DNA of 64,000 nt from Legionella rubrilucens (lineage in GTDB: Bacteria > Pseudomonadota > Gammaproteobacteria > Legionellales > Legionellaceae), in NCBI RefSeq assembly GCF_001468125.1, contig NZ_LNYT01000022.1:208160-272159 (forward strand). The letters are read 5' to 3'. A model generated the notes under the pieces. That model was not told where the DNA came from. It saw only the letters and a program-made list of their open reading frames with translations, and did not search any database. Below, piece by piece: positions 26,346 through 35,100 of the stretch (position 1 is the stretch's first letter; each line of letters starts with the position of its first letter). The position numbers and the translations under genes are program-made.

Positions 26346-26831
26346 TTAATCGCGAAAATTATCAAACTGCAACGGAATTTTAATGTCTGATTTTTTCAAT
26401 AAGGCAATTATTTCCTGTAAATCATCGCGTTTTTTCCCTGTTACCCGCACCTTATCGCCCTGGATAGACGTTTGTACTTTTGCTTTACTATCCTTAATGA
26501 TTTTAACGATTTCCTTAGCCATGGGCTGATCAATTCCCTGTTTAAACGTCATATTCAGAGAGAAGGTTTTCCCGCTGTGTACCGGTTTGTCTTCCATGTC
26601 AACACCGGACGCATCGACACCGCGTTTACTGCAATGATTACGAAATAAATCTTCAAGTTGTCTGACCTGAAAATCAGATTCTGATTTTAATGTGACAGTC
26701 ATTTCTTTTAATTCAATGCTGGACTCCACCCCGCGAAAATCAAATCGCGTTCCCATTTCCCGTACCGCATTATCGACAGCATTTTTAAGCTCAACTTCAT
26801 TAATTTCGGAAACAATATCAAATGACGGCAT
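26346..26831 (-). CDS. yajQ: YajQ family nucleotide-binding protein
   Basis: 161 aa. [20 protein letters not shown] at the N-terminus, R-FDFRGV and the C-terminal [12 protein letters not shown]...PLQFDNFRD are YajQ signatures. Members bind cyclic di-GMP in Xanthomonas and act with transcription factors. ATG 26831 is the family start; the open frame extends further upstream but that part is not conserved-looking. Confidence 0.93.
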   Translation of the reverse strand: MPSFDIVSEINEVELKNAVDNAVREMGTRFDFRGVESSIELKEMTVTLKSESDFQVRQLEDLFRNHCSKRGVDASGVDMEDKPVHSGKTFSLNMTFKQGIDQPMAKEIVKIIKDSKAKVQTSIQGDKVRVTGKKRDDLQEIIALLKKSDIKIPLQFDNFRD

Positions 26832-26935
26832 AATGGACCTGCAACAGTTAACATAACGTGGACTTACGATTGTAACGAAAAAAAGGAAGCAGTGAAATTC
26901 CAGATGGGTCACTGGTTGAACCAGGGGAAATACTG

Positions 26936-26989
26936 TATAATTTTACAGCATTCTTGCCTCCCCCGTCTGAAACAGGGGCAGATTTTTTT
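26936..26989 (+). promoter_or_regulatory. promoter and terminator-like hairpin in the trhO leader
   Basis: TATAAT at 26936-26941 is a good -10 box. The predicted transcript at once forms TGC-ct-CCCC / GGGGCA (26955-26980) followed by GATTTTTTT (26981-26989). Such a terminator 55 bases before the trhO ATG suggests attenuation, or a very short RNA. The -35 is weak. Confidence 0.45.
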
Positions 26990-27045
26990 AATGGCAAAAT
27001 GGTAATATGCCGGCATCCGTTGCTTTAACTCCAACAGGTAGGATT

Positions 27046-27837
27046 ATGAATTCGTTTGTTATTATTGCTTTCTATAAATTCACCCCCATTGCCAATCCCG
27101 AACAATTGCGTGAAATTCTTCTTTCGAAATTAATTGAACTTGACATCAAGGGCACCCTCATCCTGGCAAACGAAGGGATCAATGGCAGCTTCAGCGGCAC
27201 CCGGGAGCAAGTGGATAATTTTATTGCCTACCTCAGTACTTACCCTGAATTTAAAGGCATCCATTTCAAGGAAAATTACGACAGCAGTAATCCCTTCGAT
27301 AAGTCCAAAGTCAAGTTACGCAAGGAAATTGTTTCCATGGGCGTGGCCAACGTCGATGCACAAACGAATGCTGGTGAATACGTGAAACCGGAAGAATGGA
27401 ATGCCCTTATCGACGATGAAAACGTGCTGGTCATCGACACCCGCAACGACTATGAAATTGAATTAGGCACGTTTAAGCGGGCCATTAATCCTAAAACAGT
27501 TAATTTCCGTGATTTTCCAGACTATGTTGAAAAAAACCTGCTTGAAAATAAAGACAAGAAAATAGCCATGTTCTGTACCGGCGGCATACGCTGTGAAAAA
27601 TCCACCGCTTACTTAAAACAACTCGGCTTTGAAAAAGTGTATCACCTGGAAGGGGGAATCCTTAATTACCTTGAAAAAATCCCCGAGCAAGAGTCCTTAT
27701 GGCAAGGGAGTTGTTTCGTTTTTGATAATCGCGTCGCCGTTAATCAGTCGCTCGCTTCTCTGCAAAAAGGCACCATCGATCTCGAATGGAAAAACAAACA
27801 CCGTCAAAAAAGCCTTGATGACATGATCGAGTCTTAA
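27046..27837 (+). CDS. trhO: tRNA uridine(34) hydroxylase (rhodanese family)
   Basis: Hydroxylates U34 of tRNA toward 5-methoxyuridine or cmo5U in an oxygen-dependent way (formerly YceA). 263 aa: N-terminal acylphosphatase-like domain (about 1-95, [16 protein letters not shown]) and rhodanese domain (about 115-220) with the catalytic loop [10 protein letters not shown]. Start at 27046 chosen because the conserved domain begins there, with a weak GTAGGA site. The leader holds a terminator-like hairpin. Confidence 0.92.
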   Translation: MNSFVIIAFYKFTPIANPEQLREILLSKLIELDIKGTLILANEGINGSFSGTREQVDNFIAYLSTYPEFKGIHFKENYDSSNPFDKSKVKLRKEIVSMGVANVDAQTNAGEYVKPEEWNALIDDENVLVIDTRNDYEIELGTFKRAINPKTVNFRDFPDYVEKNLLENKDKKIAMFCTGGIRCEKSTAYLKQLGFEKVYHLEGGILNYLEKIPEQESLWQGSCFVFDNRVAVNQSLASLQKGTIDLEWKNKHRQKSLDDMIES

Positions 27838-27854
27838 TTCATCGTGAGAACTGA

Positions 27855-28349
27855 ATGAACATGCCCATTGCCATTCGTTTCGTTAAAATTCTACTCGTTG
27901 TCAGCGTTGCGCTCATCGCCACGCTCATTGCCTGGGGAAACATGGCTGATTACTCATCGAACCTGTCTTATGTCGCCAAAATCATGACCATGGATGATAT
28001 TTTTGTTACCAGCACGCTGCGATCGCGGGCCATGCAACATCCTTTTCTCGTGCATTCTGCTTTTCTAATCATTATCCTGTGGGAATGCTGTATCGCTCTG
28101 TTGTGCTGGATGGGCAGCGTCCAGGCATTGCGTCAACTGAAGCAGAACTCCTCCGTGTTCAATGCCTCGAAAGCAACCGCTACTCTGGGTCTGATGCTGT
28201 TCTTATTGCTCTTTGCCCTGGTGTTTATGACTATTGGCGGAGAATGGTTCGCCAGTTGGCAATCGCCGCAATTCAATTCAATCACAGCCAGTAACACGCA
28301 TTTTGCCTTCTTAGGCATTATCCTGTTGCTATGGCTGCATGCGGATTAA
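27855..28349 (+). CDS. DUF2165-type small integral membrane protein
   Basis: 164 aa with four predicted helices (about 8-30, 65-90, 105-130, 145-162). MTMDDIF...RAM and the helix pattern match DUF2165 proteins, whose function is unknown. It sits 17 bases after trhO; its C-terminal codons overlap the possible upstream start of the rlmM-like gene, so trhO, this gene and the next probably form one transcript. Confidence 0.75.
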   Translation: MNMPIAIRFVKILLVVSVALIATLIAWGNMADYSSNLSYVAKIMTMDDIFVTSTLRSRAMQHPFLVHSAFLIIILWECCIALLCWMGSVQALRQLKQNSSVFNASKATATLGLMLFLLLFALVFMTIGGEWFASWQSPQFNSITASNTHFAFLGIILLLWLHAD

Positions 28350-28350
28350 T

Positions 28351-29271
28351 ATGGACGCCTTAAAGAAAGCCGCGGCAATTTATCTTGCCAAACCCGAATA
28401 CCACCAGGAGCTGGCAGAAGAACTTGGCCAGGATAGCTTAACGATTGGAGACCTGTTCTTCTCGCCGCATCCTTCGCAGACTGTTTGTTTTGCAAAAGAC
28501 AGCTGGCTTAATCCCCAATTCGTTGAATTTGAATCCATTTCACAAGCAGCCGCGGTATTAAAAAACGCGGGCAAATTCTGGTACCTTCATCCCTTAACGC
28601 ATGTTCGCCGCGGTCGCCTAATCGAAGAAAAATTGCGAAAAACACCTTCGCTGCTGCGTCATTTTCCCCTGACAGATGAACTGCCGCCGGTGAATGTTTT
28701 TTTCCTTCTCGATAAAAACACGCTGGTGTACAGCACTGAGCGAACGAATCCATGGCCGGACGGGGAATGTTTATTCATTGAAGACAAGGTCAATCCACCC
28801 AATCGAGCTTATTTAAAATTATGGGAAGCCCTGACCCTGCTTAACCATTACCCCAAAACCGGGGAAAAGGCCCTTGATTTGGGAGCCTCACCCGGTGGGT
28901 GGACTTTTGTCATGCACAGCTTCGGCGCCAGCGTCACCGCAGTTGACAAAGCGCCTTTGGCTGACCCCATCGCACGCTTACCGCGCGTTCATTTCCTAAA
29001 GCAAAGTGCTTTCGCACTCGATCCCGATAAACTGGTAGAGTCTTATGACTGGATACTGTCCGATGTGGCCTGCTATCCCGAGCGGGCTTTGCGTTTGATC
29101 AAACAATGGATAGCTTCAGGTAAAGCGAAGCAATTGATTTTTACCATTAAACTGCAGGGTGAAACGGATCTGCAAATCATTAAGGAATTGCAAAACATTC
29201 CCAATTCGCGGGTTTTAAATCTGTTCTATAACAAGCATGAGGCCACCTTTTTCCATCCCTTTCCAGGCTAG
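28351..29271 (+). CDS. rlmM: RlmM-like SAM-dependent 23S rRNA 2'-O-methyltransferase
   Basis: 306 aa. The SAM-binding motif LGASPGGWTFVMHSFGA (near residue 170), a catalytic-type SDVACYP and FTIKLQG (the lysine of the K-D-K-E set) indicate an RrmJ/FtsJ-fold methyltransferase. The arrangement N-terminal RNA-binding part plus C-terminal Rossmann domain is as in RlmM, which methylates C2498. It is about 60 residues shorter than E. coli RlmM, so the exact target is not certain. Stop codons overlap the convergent transporter gene by 4 bases. Confidence 0.75.
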   Translation: MDALKKAAAIYLAKPEYHQELAEELGQDSLTIGDLFFSPHPSQTVCFAKDSWLNPQFVEFESISQAAAVLKNAGKFWYLHPLTHVRRGRLIEEKLRKTPSLLRHFPLTDELPPVNVFFLLDKNTLVYSTERTNPWPDGECLFIEDKVNPPNRAYLKLWEALTLLNHYPKTGEKALDLGASPGGWTFVMHSFGASVTAVDKAPLADPIARLPRVHFLKQSAFALDPDKLVESYDWILSDVACYPERALRLIKQWIASGKAKQLIFTIKLQGETDLQIIKELQNIPNSRVLNLFYNKHEATFFHPFPG

Positions 29272-30152
29272 GCCGCCGGTTGTAATTTGACTCGGACTAA
29301 TCGCGTACTCAGAATATTAATCATTAAACCGCAAATGACCAGCAAACCGGCTGCCACTTTCCAAAGCTCAAAGGGCTCGCCTAATACAATGATTGAACTG
29401 AAAACGCCCACAACGGGTACTAATAACGTATAGGGAACAACCATACCCACCGGATAACGGCTGATTAACCAGTTCCATACGCCATAGCCTACCCAGGTGG
29501 AGATGTACACAATGTAAAACAGAGAACCCATGCCCAGCCAGTTGATATGGCGGTAGGTGTAGACCATACTCGCCGGTCCTTCAAGCAGGAGGGATAACAG
29601 CAGCATGGGGATACTGGCTACAAAGCTGCCCCAAACCACCACCGCCATCATATTGACGCCTTGAAATTTTTTGGTAATCAGATTGCCAACCCCCCAGGTA
29701 GCGGCGGCAGCAAGAATGAACAGGAATCCGGTTAAGGTGATATGGCTATCCAGATGCAAGGCGACAAGGCCGATGCCGGCAAATGAAACGATGGCCCCCA
29801 TGATCTGCAACAGATGAGGCTGCTCTTTTAGAAAAACCACGGCAAAGAACAGGCTGAAAAAAACCTGCACCTGAATGATCAACGAGGCCATTCCAGGGGT
29901 CATACCGGCATGCATCCCCAAAAACAATAAGGAAAACTGCAGGGCAAACATCACCAGGCCATAGGAGGCAATCAAGGTAAAAGGCACCTTCGGCGGTTTA
30001 ATAAAAAAGACAGCCGGCAGGCTTGCCAGCACAAAGCGCAGAGCACAAAGCAGCAAAGGGGACATTTCATCCAGGGCAAATTTAACAAAGAGGAAGTTGA
30101 CACCCCACACCAGCACCACAACCAGGGCTAATAACACATGGGCAAAAGGCAT
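29268..30152 (-). CDS. EamA/DMT-family transporter
   Basis: Inner-membrane carrier with ten predicted helices in two EamA repeats (about 5-135 and 145-285). The N-terminal VVVLVWGVNFLFVKFAL and second-repeat GVGNLITKKF are typical of the drug/metabolite transporter superfamily, often called O-acetylserine/cysteine exporters (EamA). Substrate unknown. 294 aa is normal for the family. Confidence 0.88.
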   Translation of the reverse strand: MPFAHVLLALVVVLVWGVNFLFVKFALDEMSPLLLCALRFVLASLPAVFFIKPPKVPFTLIASYGLVMFALQFSLLFLGMHAGMTPGMASLIIQVQVFFSLFFAVVFLKEQPHLLQIMGAIVSFAGIGLVALHLDSHITLTGFLFILAAAATWGVGNLITKKFQGVNMMAVVVWGSFVASIPMLLLSLLLEGPASMVYTYRHINWLGMGSLFYIVYISTWVGYGVWNWLISRYPVGMVVPYTLLVPVVGVFSSIIVLGEPFELWKVAAGLLVICGLMINILSTRLVRVKLQPAA

Positions 30153-30296
30153 AATGGAAAACCGCTTGAAACAATACCCGTTATTTTAACTTAAAAATAA
30201 CATTATTTTTTAAAACCACGTGAAAAAATAGTGTTAAGTTTAAAAATCATACAAGCTGCCTGCAGGCAAACGCCTGCAGTCTGAGAAGACAGCGGC

Positions 30297-30602
30297 TTAG
30301 TTGCAGCGCCTTTCTATCCAGCATTCATCATAATAATTATCGCAAACCTCATACTCCTGGCAGCGTGGAACATAATAATTCTCGACGGGCACATTGATAA
30401 TCACATTGGGCACCGGAGGTCCCCAATAAGGACCTGGACCGTAATAATAGGCGCGCGGCCCATAACCTGGGTGATAATGGGTATTGCCGCCATACCAGCC
30501 CACACCAACGCTTACCGCTGACCAGGCCTGGCAATTAAAACTGGCAAGGAGGCTTACGAGAAACAAGCCAATACAAGCTGCATTGCCTTTACGTGTAGTC
30601 AT
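30297..30602 (-). CDS. small secreted Tyr/Pro/Gly-rich protein
   Basis: 101 aa. Signal peptide of about 28 residues (ACIGLFLVSLLASFNCQAW), then Tyr/Gly/Pro/His-rich sequence (YHPGYGPRAYYYGPGPYWGPP) and a C-terminal part with five Cys (CQEYEVCDNYYDECWIERRC), probably disulfides. AAGGA precedes the ATG. Function unknown; it resembles the lipoprotein at 24561-24833 in composition. Confidence 0.7.
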   Translation of the reverse strand: MTTRKGNAACIGLFLVSLLASFNCQAWSAVSVGVGWYGGNTHYHPGYGPRAYYYGPGPYWGPPVPNVIINVPVENYYVPRCQEYEVCDNYYDECWIERRCN

Positions 30603-30817
30603 TTTATTATCCTTGGGTAATGATTATTCATTTTGAACGTGGAGAACAACAGAGTCACTCGGTTGGAGGTTATTTTAAATTTGTACAACTTGTTCCGCAA
30701 TTACCTTTGAAAAAATATTTTAGTTCGTTTCAATTCATTTGACGCTTAATCGTCTTGCTAACTGCCGTCGTTATTCGCAAAATGCTGGTCACCCAATTCA
30801 ACCCATCAGGCTGCTGC

Positions 30818-31471
30818 ATGAAATTGAAACTTGATAAATTTTTGGACTTTTTTAAGAAGAAAAAACCTAAACCCAAAGCCTTTTCCGCGGACAATACCCC
30901 CAACCGATTGAGTCTGCTTGAGGCGAATACCCCGGCTGAAAAAGCGGATAACCGACCCAAAATGCAGACTTTCTCCGAAAAGCAACCGAATTTATACAGC
31001 GTCTCTGCCGTTCGTATTACTTCCGGGCGCCTGGGGGTCAAAATAGCGTTTGAAGTCAAATCGGAAGCCTTGTCTAAAGTGTATTTTCGCCTGACACAAA
31101 CCAAAATACCCCTGAAATGCAATAAACACAACGAAGCCTATCATCTGGCTTTAACGTTGTCGCAAAATCGCTTCATTCAGATTGTCAGTAACGATGTGTA
31201 TGACATTCTTACGAGCCTTAAAATTTTATCCCCTGACTACCTGAGTCCTGAACTGTTGCAGCAAGTTGCCCAACATTTTCCTGCCATGCCTGGCGAGGTT
31301 GATCTCTACAGCTTCATAGCCCCACCCCCGTTGGACGATGCGCCTGAGCCGCCGCAGGCAGGGAATAGTAAGCCCCTTCAGACCGACACCCGTTCCTCTG
31401 GCTTTTTTATCGTGCGCCCTGTAAAACAAGCACCCACACCGCCAGAAAATCAGCCGTTGAAATACCCATAA
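30818..31471 (+). CDS. hypothetical protein
   Basis: About 217 aa from ATG 30818 (in-frame starts at 30782 and 30755 are possible; none has a strong ribosome site). A basic N-terminus (KLKLDKFLDFFKKKKPKPK) is followed by a beta-rich middle (about 60-150) and a Pro-rich tail. I recognise no family. The frame is continuous and not antisense to anything better, so I accept it as a gene. Confidence 0.5.
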   Translation: MKLKLDKFLDFFKKKKPKPKAFSADNTPNRLSLLEANTPAEKADNRPKMQTFSEKQPNLYSVSAVRITSGRLGVKIAFEVKSEALSKVYFRLTQTKIPLKCNKHNEAYHLALTLSQNRFIQIVSNDVYDILTSLKILSPDYLSPELLQQVAQHFPAMPGEVDLYSFIAPPPLDDAPEPPQAGNSKPLQTDTRSSGFFIVRPVKQAPTPPENQPLKYP

Positions 31472-31543
31472 GCAGAATCATCTGCCCTTAACTATACTGA
31501 GAGAAACTGCTGCGTTACCCTGGCCATCGAATAAGGAAGAGAA

Positions 31544-32146
31544 ATGAAAGGGACCAGTCAAATCACTCTCTCAGTGTGTTTTATTGCCTTGCTCAACCTG
31601 CCTGCCTTCGCTGCAAACTCAGAAAACAAGCTTCATTATGGCAGCGCGTTTGAAGGCGGCGTGGTTGCCTGCCTGCAGAGCAACGGGGATCTTTATAACC
31701 TCATCGCCGCAAGCAAAGACAACAGTGATGGCATTACTTGGGGTGGGCAGGGAATTGCCATTGGTCCTTCAGCCCAAAGCGAAACGGATGGTTTGGGCAA
31801 TAGCCAGGCCATTAGAGAAAAATTAGGGGACGACGCCAGTTACGCTGCGAAACTCTGTCTTGATTATGAAGTCGATGCGGCAGGCAATACTCCCTGCAAG
31901 GACGGTCAACCCTGTTACCGTGACTGGTTTCTGCCCGCTAAAAAGCAACTGCACTGCCTTTATAAGCATCACAAGGAAATCGGTGGTTTTGCGAAGGATT
32001 ATTACTGGAGTTCAAGCGAATTTGCAGGTTACCCCGAATACAGTGCCTGGGATCTTTATTTTTCAGACCAGGATCACCATGATTCGGGCGAAGATGATTT
32101 TGAGAGAGTGCGTTGCGTACGCTATTTTACTCCCCCAAAATCCTGA
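31544..32146 (+). CDS. secreted DUF1566 (Lcl C-terminal-like) protein
   Basis: 200 aa. Signal peptide to about residue 23 (LLNLPAFA), then one DUF1566 domain: G-G-V-V-ACLQ, WGG near 55, RDWFLPAKKQL near 128, YYWSSSE near 150 and RVRCVRYF at the end. DUF1566 forms the C-terminal binding domain of the Legionella collagen-like adhesin Lcl; here it stands alone without collagen repeats. A surface lectin-like role is plausible. AAGGA precedes the ATG. Convergent with yfaS. Confidence 0.82.
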   Translation: MKGTSQITLSVCFIALLNLPAFAANSENKLHYGSAFEGGVVACLQSNGDLYNLIAASKDNSDGITWGGQGIAIGPSAQSETDGLGNSQAIREKLGDDASYAAKLCLDYEVDAAGNTPCKDGQPCYRDWFLPAKKQLHCLYKHHKEIGGFAKDYYWSSSEFAGYPEYSAWDLYFSDQDHHDSGEDDFERVRCVRYFTPPKS

Positions 32147-32157
32147 TTTTTCAAGGA

Positions 32158-35100
32158 TTACTCCTCTGCGGTGACGCTTAACTTGCCAGCGGCACTGTAT
32201 GCCTGAACATTGGGCTGATACATGGCCTGGGCATACACGGGCGGTACGATGTATTCCCCATTATTAATCGCTTTAATGCGATAAACAATTTCAGTCGCCT
32301 CAGAGCCAAGGCCGGTGAAGAAGATGACGCGGTCTTCACGCACATCGGCATAATCAAGGTATTTCGCATTCACGGAATCCCTGACGACCTCAAAGCCGCC
32401 CGGCAACAGATCGACAATGGCGACGTTATTCAAGTACCGATCATCCAATGCCCTGACTTGAATATGGACTTCCATCTCCTTGCCCAGGGCAATGGCATCG
32501 ATGACATCGCCATCCAGATTACGGTATTCACGGTCAATTTCTATCCCTTGCTTCAAGGCCTCCGTGGGTGCCTGTTGATCAAAGCCCGCCTGAATCAGTT
32601 GATAAAAAATAGACTGCTTTCCTGGATTATTAAAGGTAATTTCCTTAACCCCGCTTTCCAATAACGCCTTCTGGAAAACAGGATTGCTGGCGGGTAATGC
32701 TTTGGAGGTATTGTCCGCCAGGGTTTCAGTCATTGAGAAGCTTCCCGAACCATCTGCTTCCACGGCCTGTGCGTAGGCGCCCAGCGCCAAACTGGAATAA
32801 CCGGCGAGCAACGTGTTGATTTCGCCATTATTCATCGCCGACACCAGTGGGATAACGTACTGGTCAGTCATTTTTCCTAGCCTGTCCGGAAAATGGCTCG
32901 CGACTAAATAAAGGTATTGGGCATTGGCAATCGATTTGCTGTAAAAATCAGCGGATGAAGCATCGACAGGTGCCTTGTAGCGTCCGATCAATTGCTGCGC
33001 TTCATCCTCGCTTTTCAGCAATTGATAACTGGCAGCAATGTAAGCCCCGAGAATGTCCTCACGCCAGACTTTCACCTGCTCTTTTTCCAGATAAAGTTGC
33101 AGGTTGGTTAAATAATTGGTCGTAACGACTTCATTGCGGGTTAACAGATAAATGGCATAGGCCTGTAACCTCGCGTCTTCGAGATTTCGGGGATTTTGTG
33201 CGGCCAGTTCTTTTAAAAAGGCCATACCCGCATAATACAGTTCATTAGGAATGTTATAACCCTGCGCTTTCGCTTCCGTAATAAAGTGCATGGCATAGAC
33301 AGAAACAAAGCGATCGCTGTCATTGGCTATCATTCCTGGCCAGTAACTAAAACCACCGCTGGTCATCTGACGTTGACCAAGCATCTGGAAGGTTGTTGTC
33401 AAGCGATCGGTAATGGAGGCGGCGCTGCTGTTAAACCAGGGCTGCTTACCCATGGCCAGTAAAGGCAGGGCCTTACTCGTCAATTGTTCCGTACACCCAT
33501 AGGGATAATCATTTAAATAGCGTTCGAGACCCGTGACGAGAATCAGCGGGCTACTGGACATGGCGGCCTCGACATGCCTGTATTCGGGATACAGATTTCT
33601 ATCCAGGGCCAGGCTTTTGGTTTCGCTGGTGGCGCTGCCGCTGGTAACCGAGGTGAGGAAAGCCGTAGGGGGCCTGATACTTAAGGTAGCCGCCATTTTG
33701 CTGGACTTATCCCCTGCACTGGTTACGAAAGTCACCGAGGCCGAACCAAGTACGGATTTTGCCCGTAATTTATAACTGACCGTCTTTTCCTTGCCTTCAC
33801 CAATGGTCAGCGTGGTCTTGGCATCCCCAATAATCTCCAATCCGGGAGAAGCCGTCAGCACGACATCAATGGCAGCCGCCTCCCCTGAGTCTTTGATGTT
33901 ATTGGCAATGCTCGCCGTCACCTCAAACTCATCCCCGGGAGCCACAAACGTGGGCACATTGGGATTGATAACAAAATGCCCGCGCACCTGCGATTCTTTG
34001 GTCGCCCCACCCACAGCATCCTCAGCCACGGCAACCGCCATGACTCTTAAAGTGCCGCTGAAATAATCCGGCACCTGGTATTGGACCTGCCTCAGGGTTT
34101 GGTCTGCGTCCATAATCCCTGACCAATACACCACGGGTAAATCGGTTTTGCGCTTGAATGGGTTTAAGTGATTCGCCAGAAACTCTTCGCCGCCATCGCC
34201 GCCCACCGTCGATAACTCGCGCTCCTGAACAAATTTAGGCAGAATCTGATCGACCGTTTGTTGCGTCAACACTTCGAGTGCTCTTTTCTGGAAAAAGAAG
34301 CTTAACGGATCGGGTACCTGATAGTTAGCCACCTGCAGAATGCCTTCATCGACGGCATACACGATGATTTTCCCAGGCTTGTCCGTCTGGTATTCAATGG
34401 TAAACGGTTCACCGGGTCTTGCCAGTTGCGGCGTGTTGAGTGCAATTTTTACCGCATGATTGTCATGGCTGACCTTAAAGGGAATCACGCTGTAACTTAA
34501 AGGACTGATAAAAATTTCTGGCGAATTCCAATCCCGGACAAAGGCGACATTCACATAGCCGTTGCCCTCAAAATCGGCAGGAATGTGAATCGTCTGGACC
34601 GAACTGGTCGTCTCCGTTTTAAACCACTGGGTTGCATAAACTTTATCCCGCTCAATGGTGATTAACCCGGCACCTGTATAGGGCGCGGTAATCTGCAGCT
34701 CAATGTCTTCATCCGCGTTGTACTCTTCCTTGCTGAGTTTGACGGTTAATTCGGCATTTTTTGCCAGAGGAATTTGGCTTTCGCCAACAACGCTGAATGT
34801 GAATTGACTCAGCTCGGTATTGTTTTTATCCACCACCCGGACGGAAAAATCACCGATTTGATTTGTCGGCAGCGGGTATTGAATGCCCTGTTCAGCAATA
34901 CCAAGCGGCTGACTGCTCACCAGCGTGGATTGAACAATGGATTGGTATTGGTAAGTGCCATCCGGTTTCTTTACCAGCGTTGAAACCGGCCTTAAGGAGT
35001 AAAGGTTCAGTTTCAAATCGTTGACAGCCATGGGCTTTAACTGGGGATCGATGGCGATAAACTGTACTTGTCGGGCACTGTTCTGCTTAATGTACTTTAA

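Noticed and set aside
30260-30279. CTGCAGGC-aaac-GCCTGCAG hairpin as a strong terminator
   Set aside because: The stem is good but neither side has a T tract and the gene pair does not call for one; kept out of the feature list.
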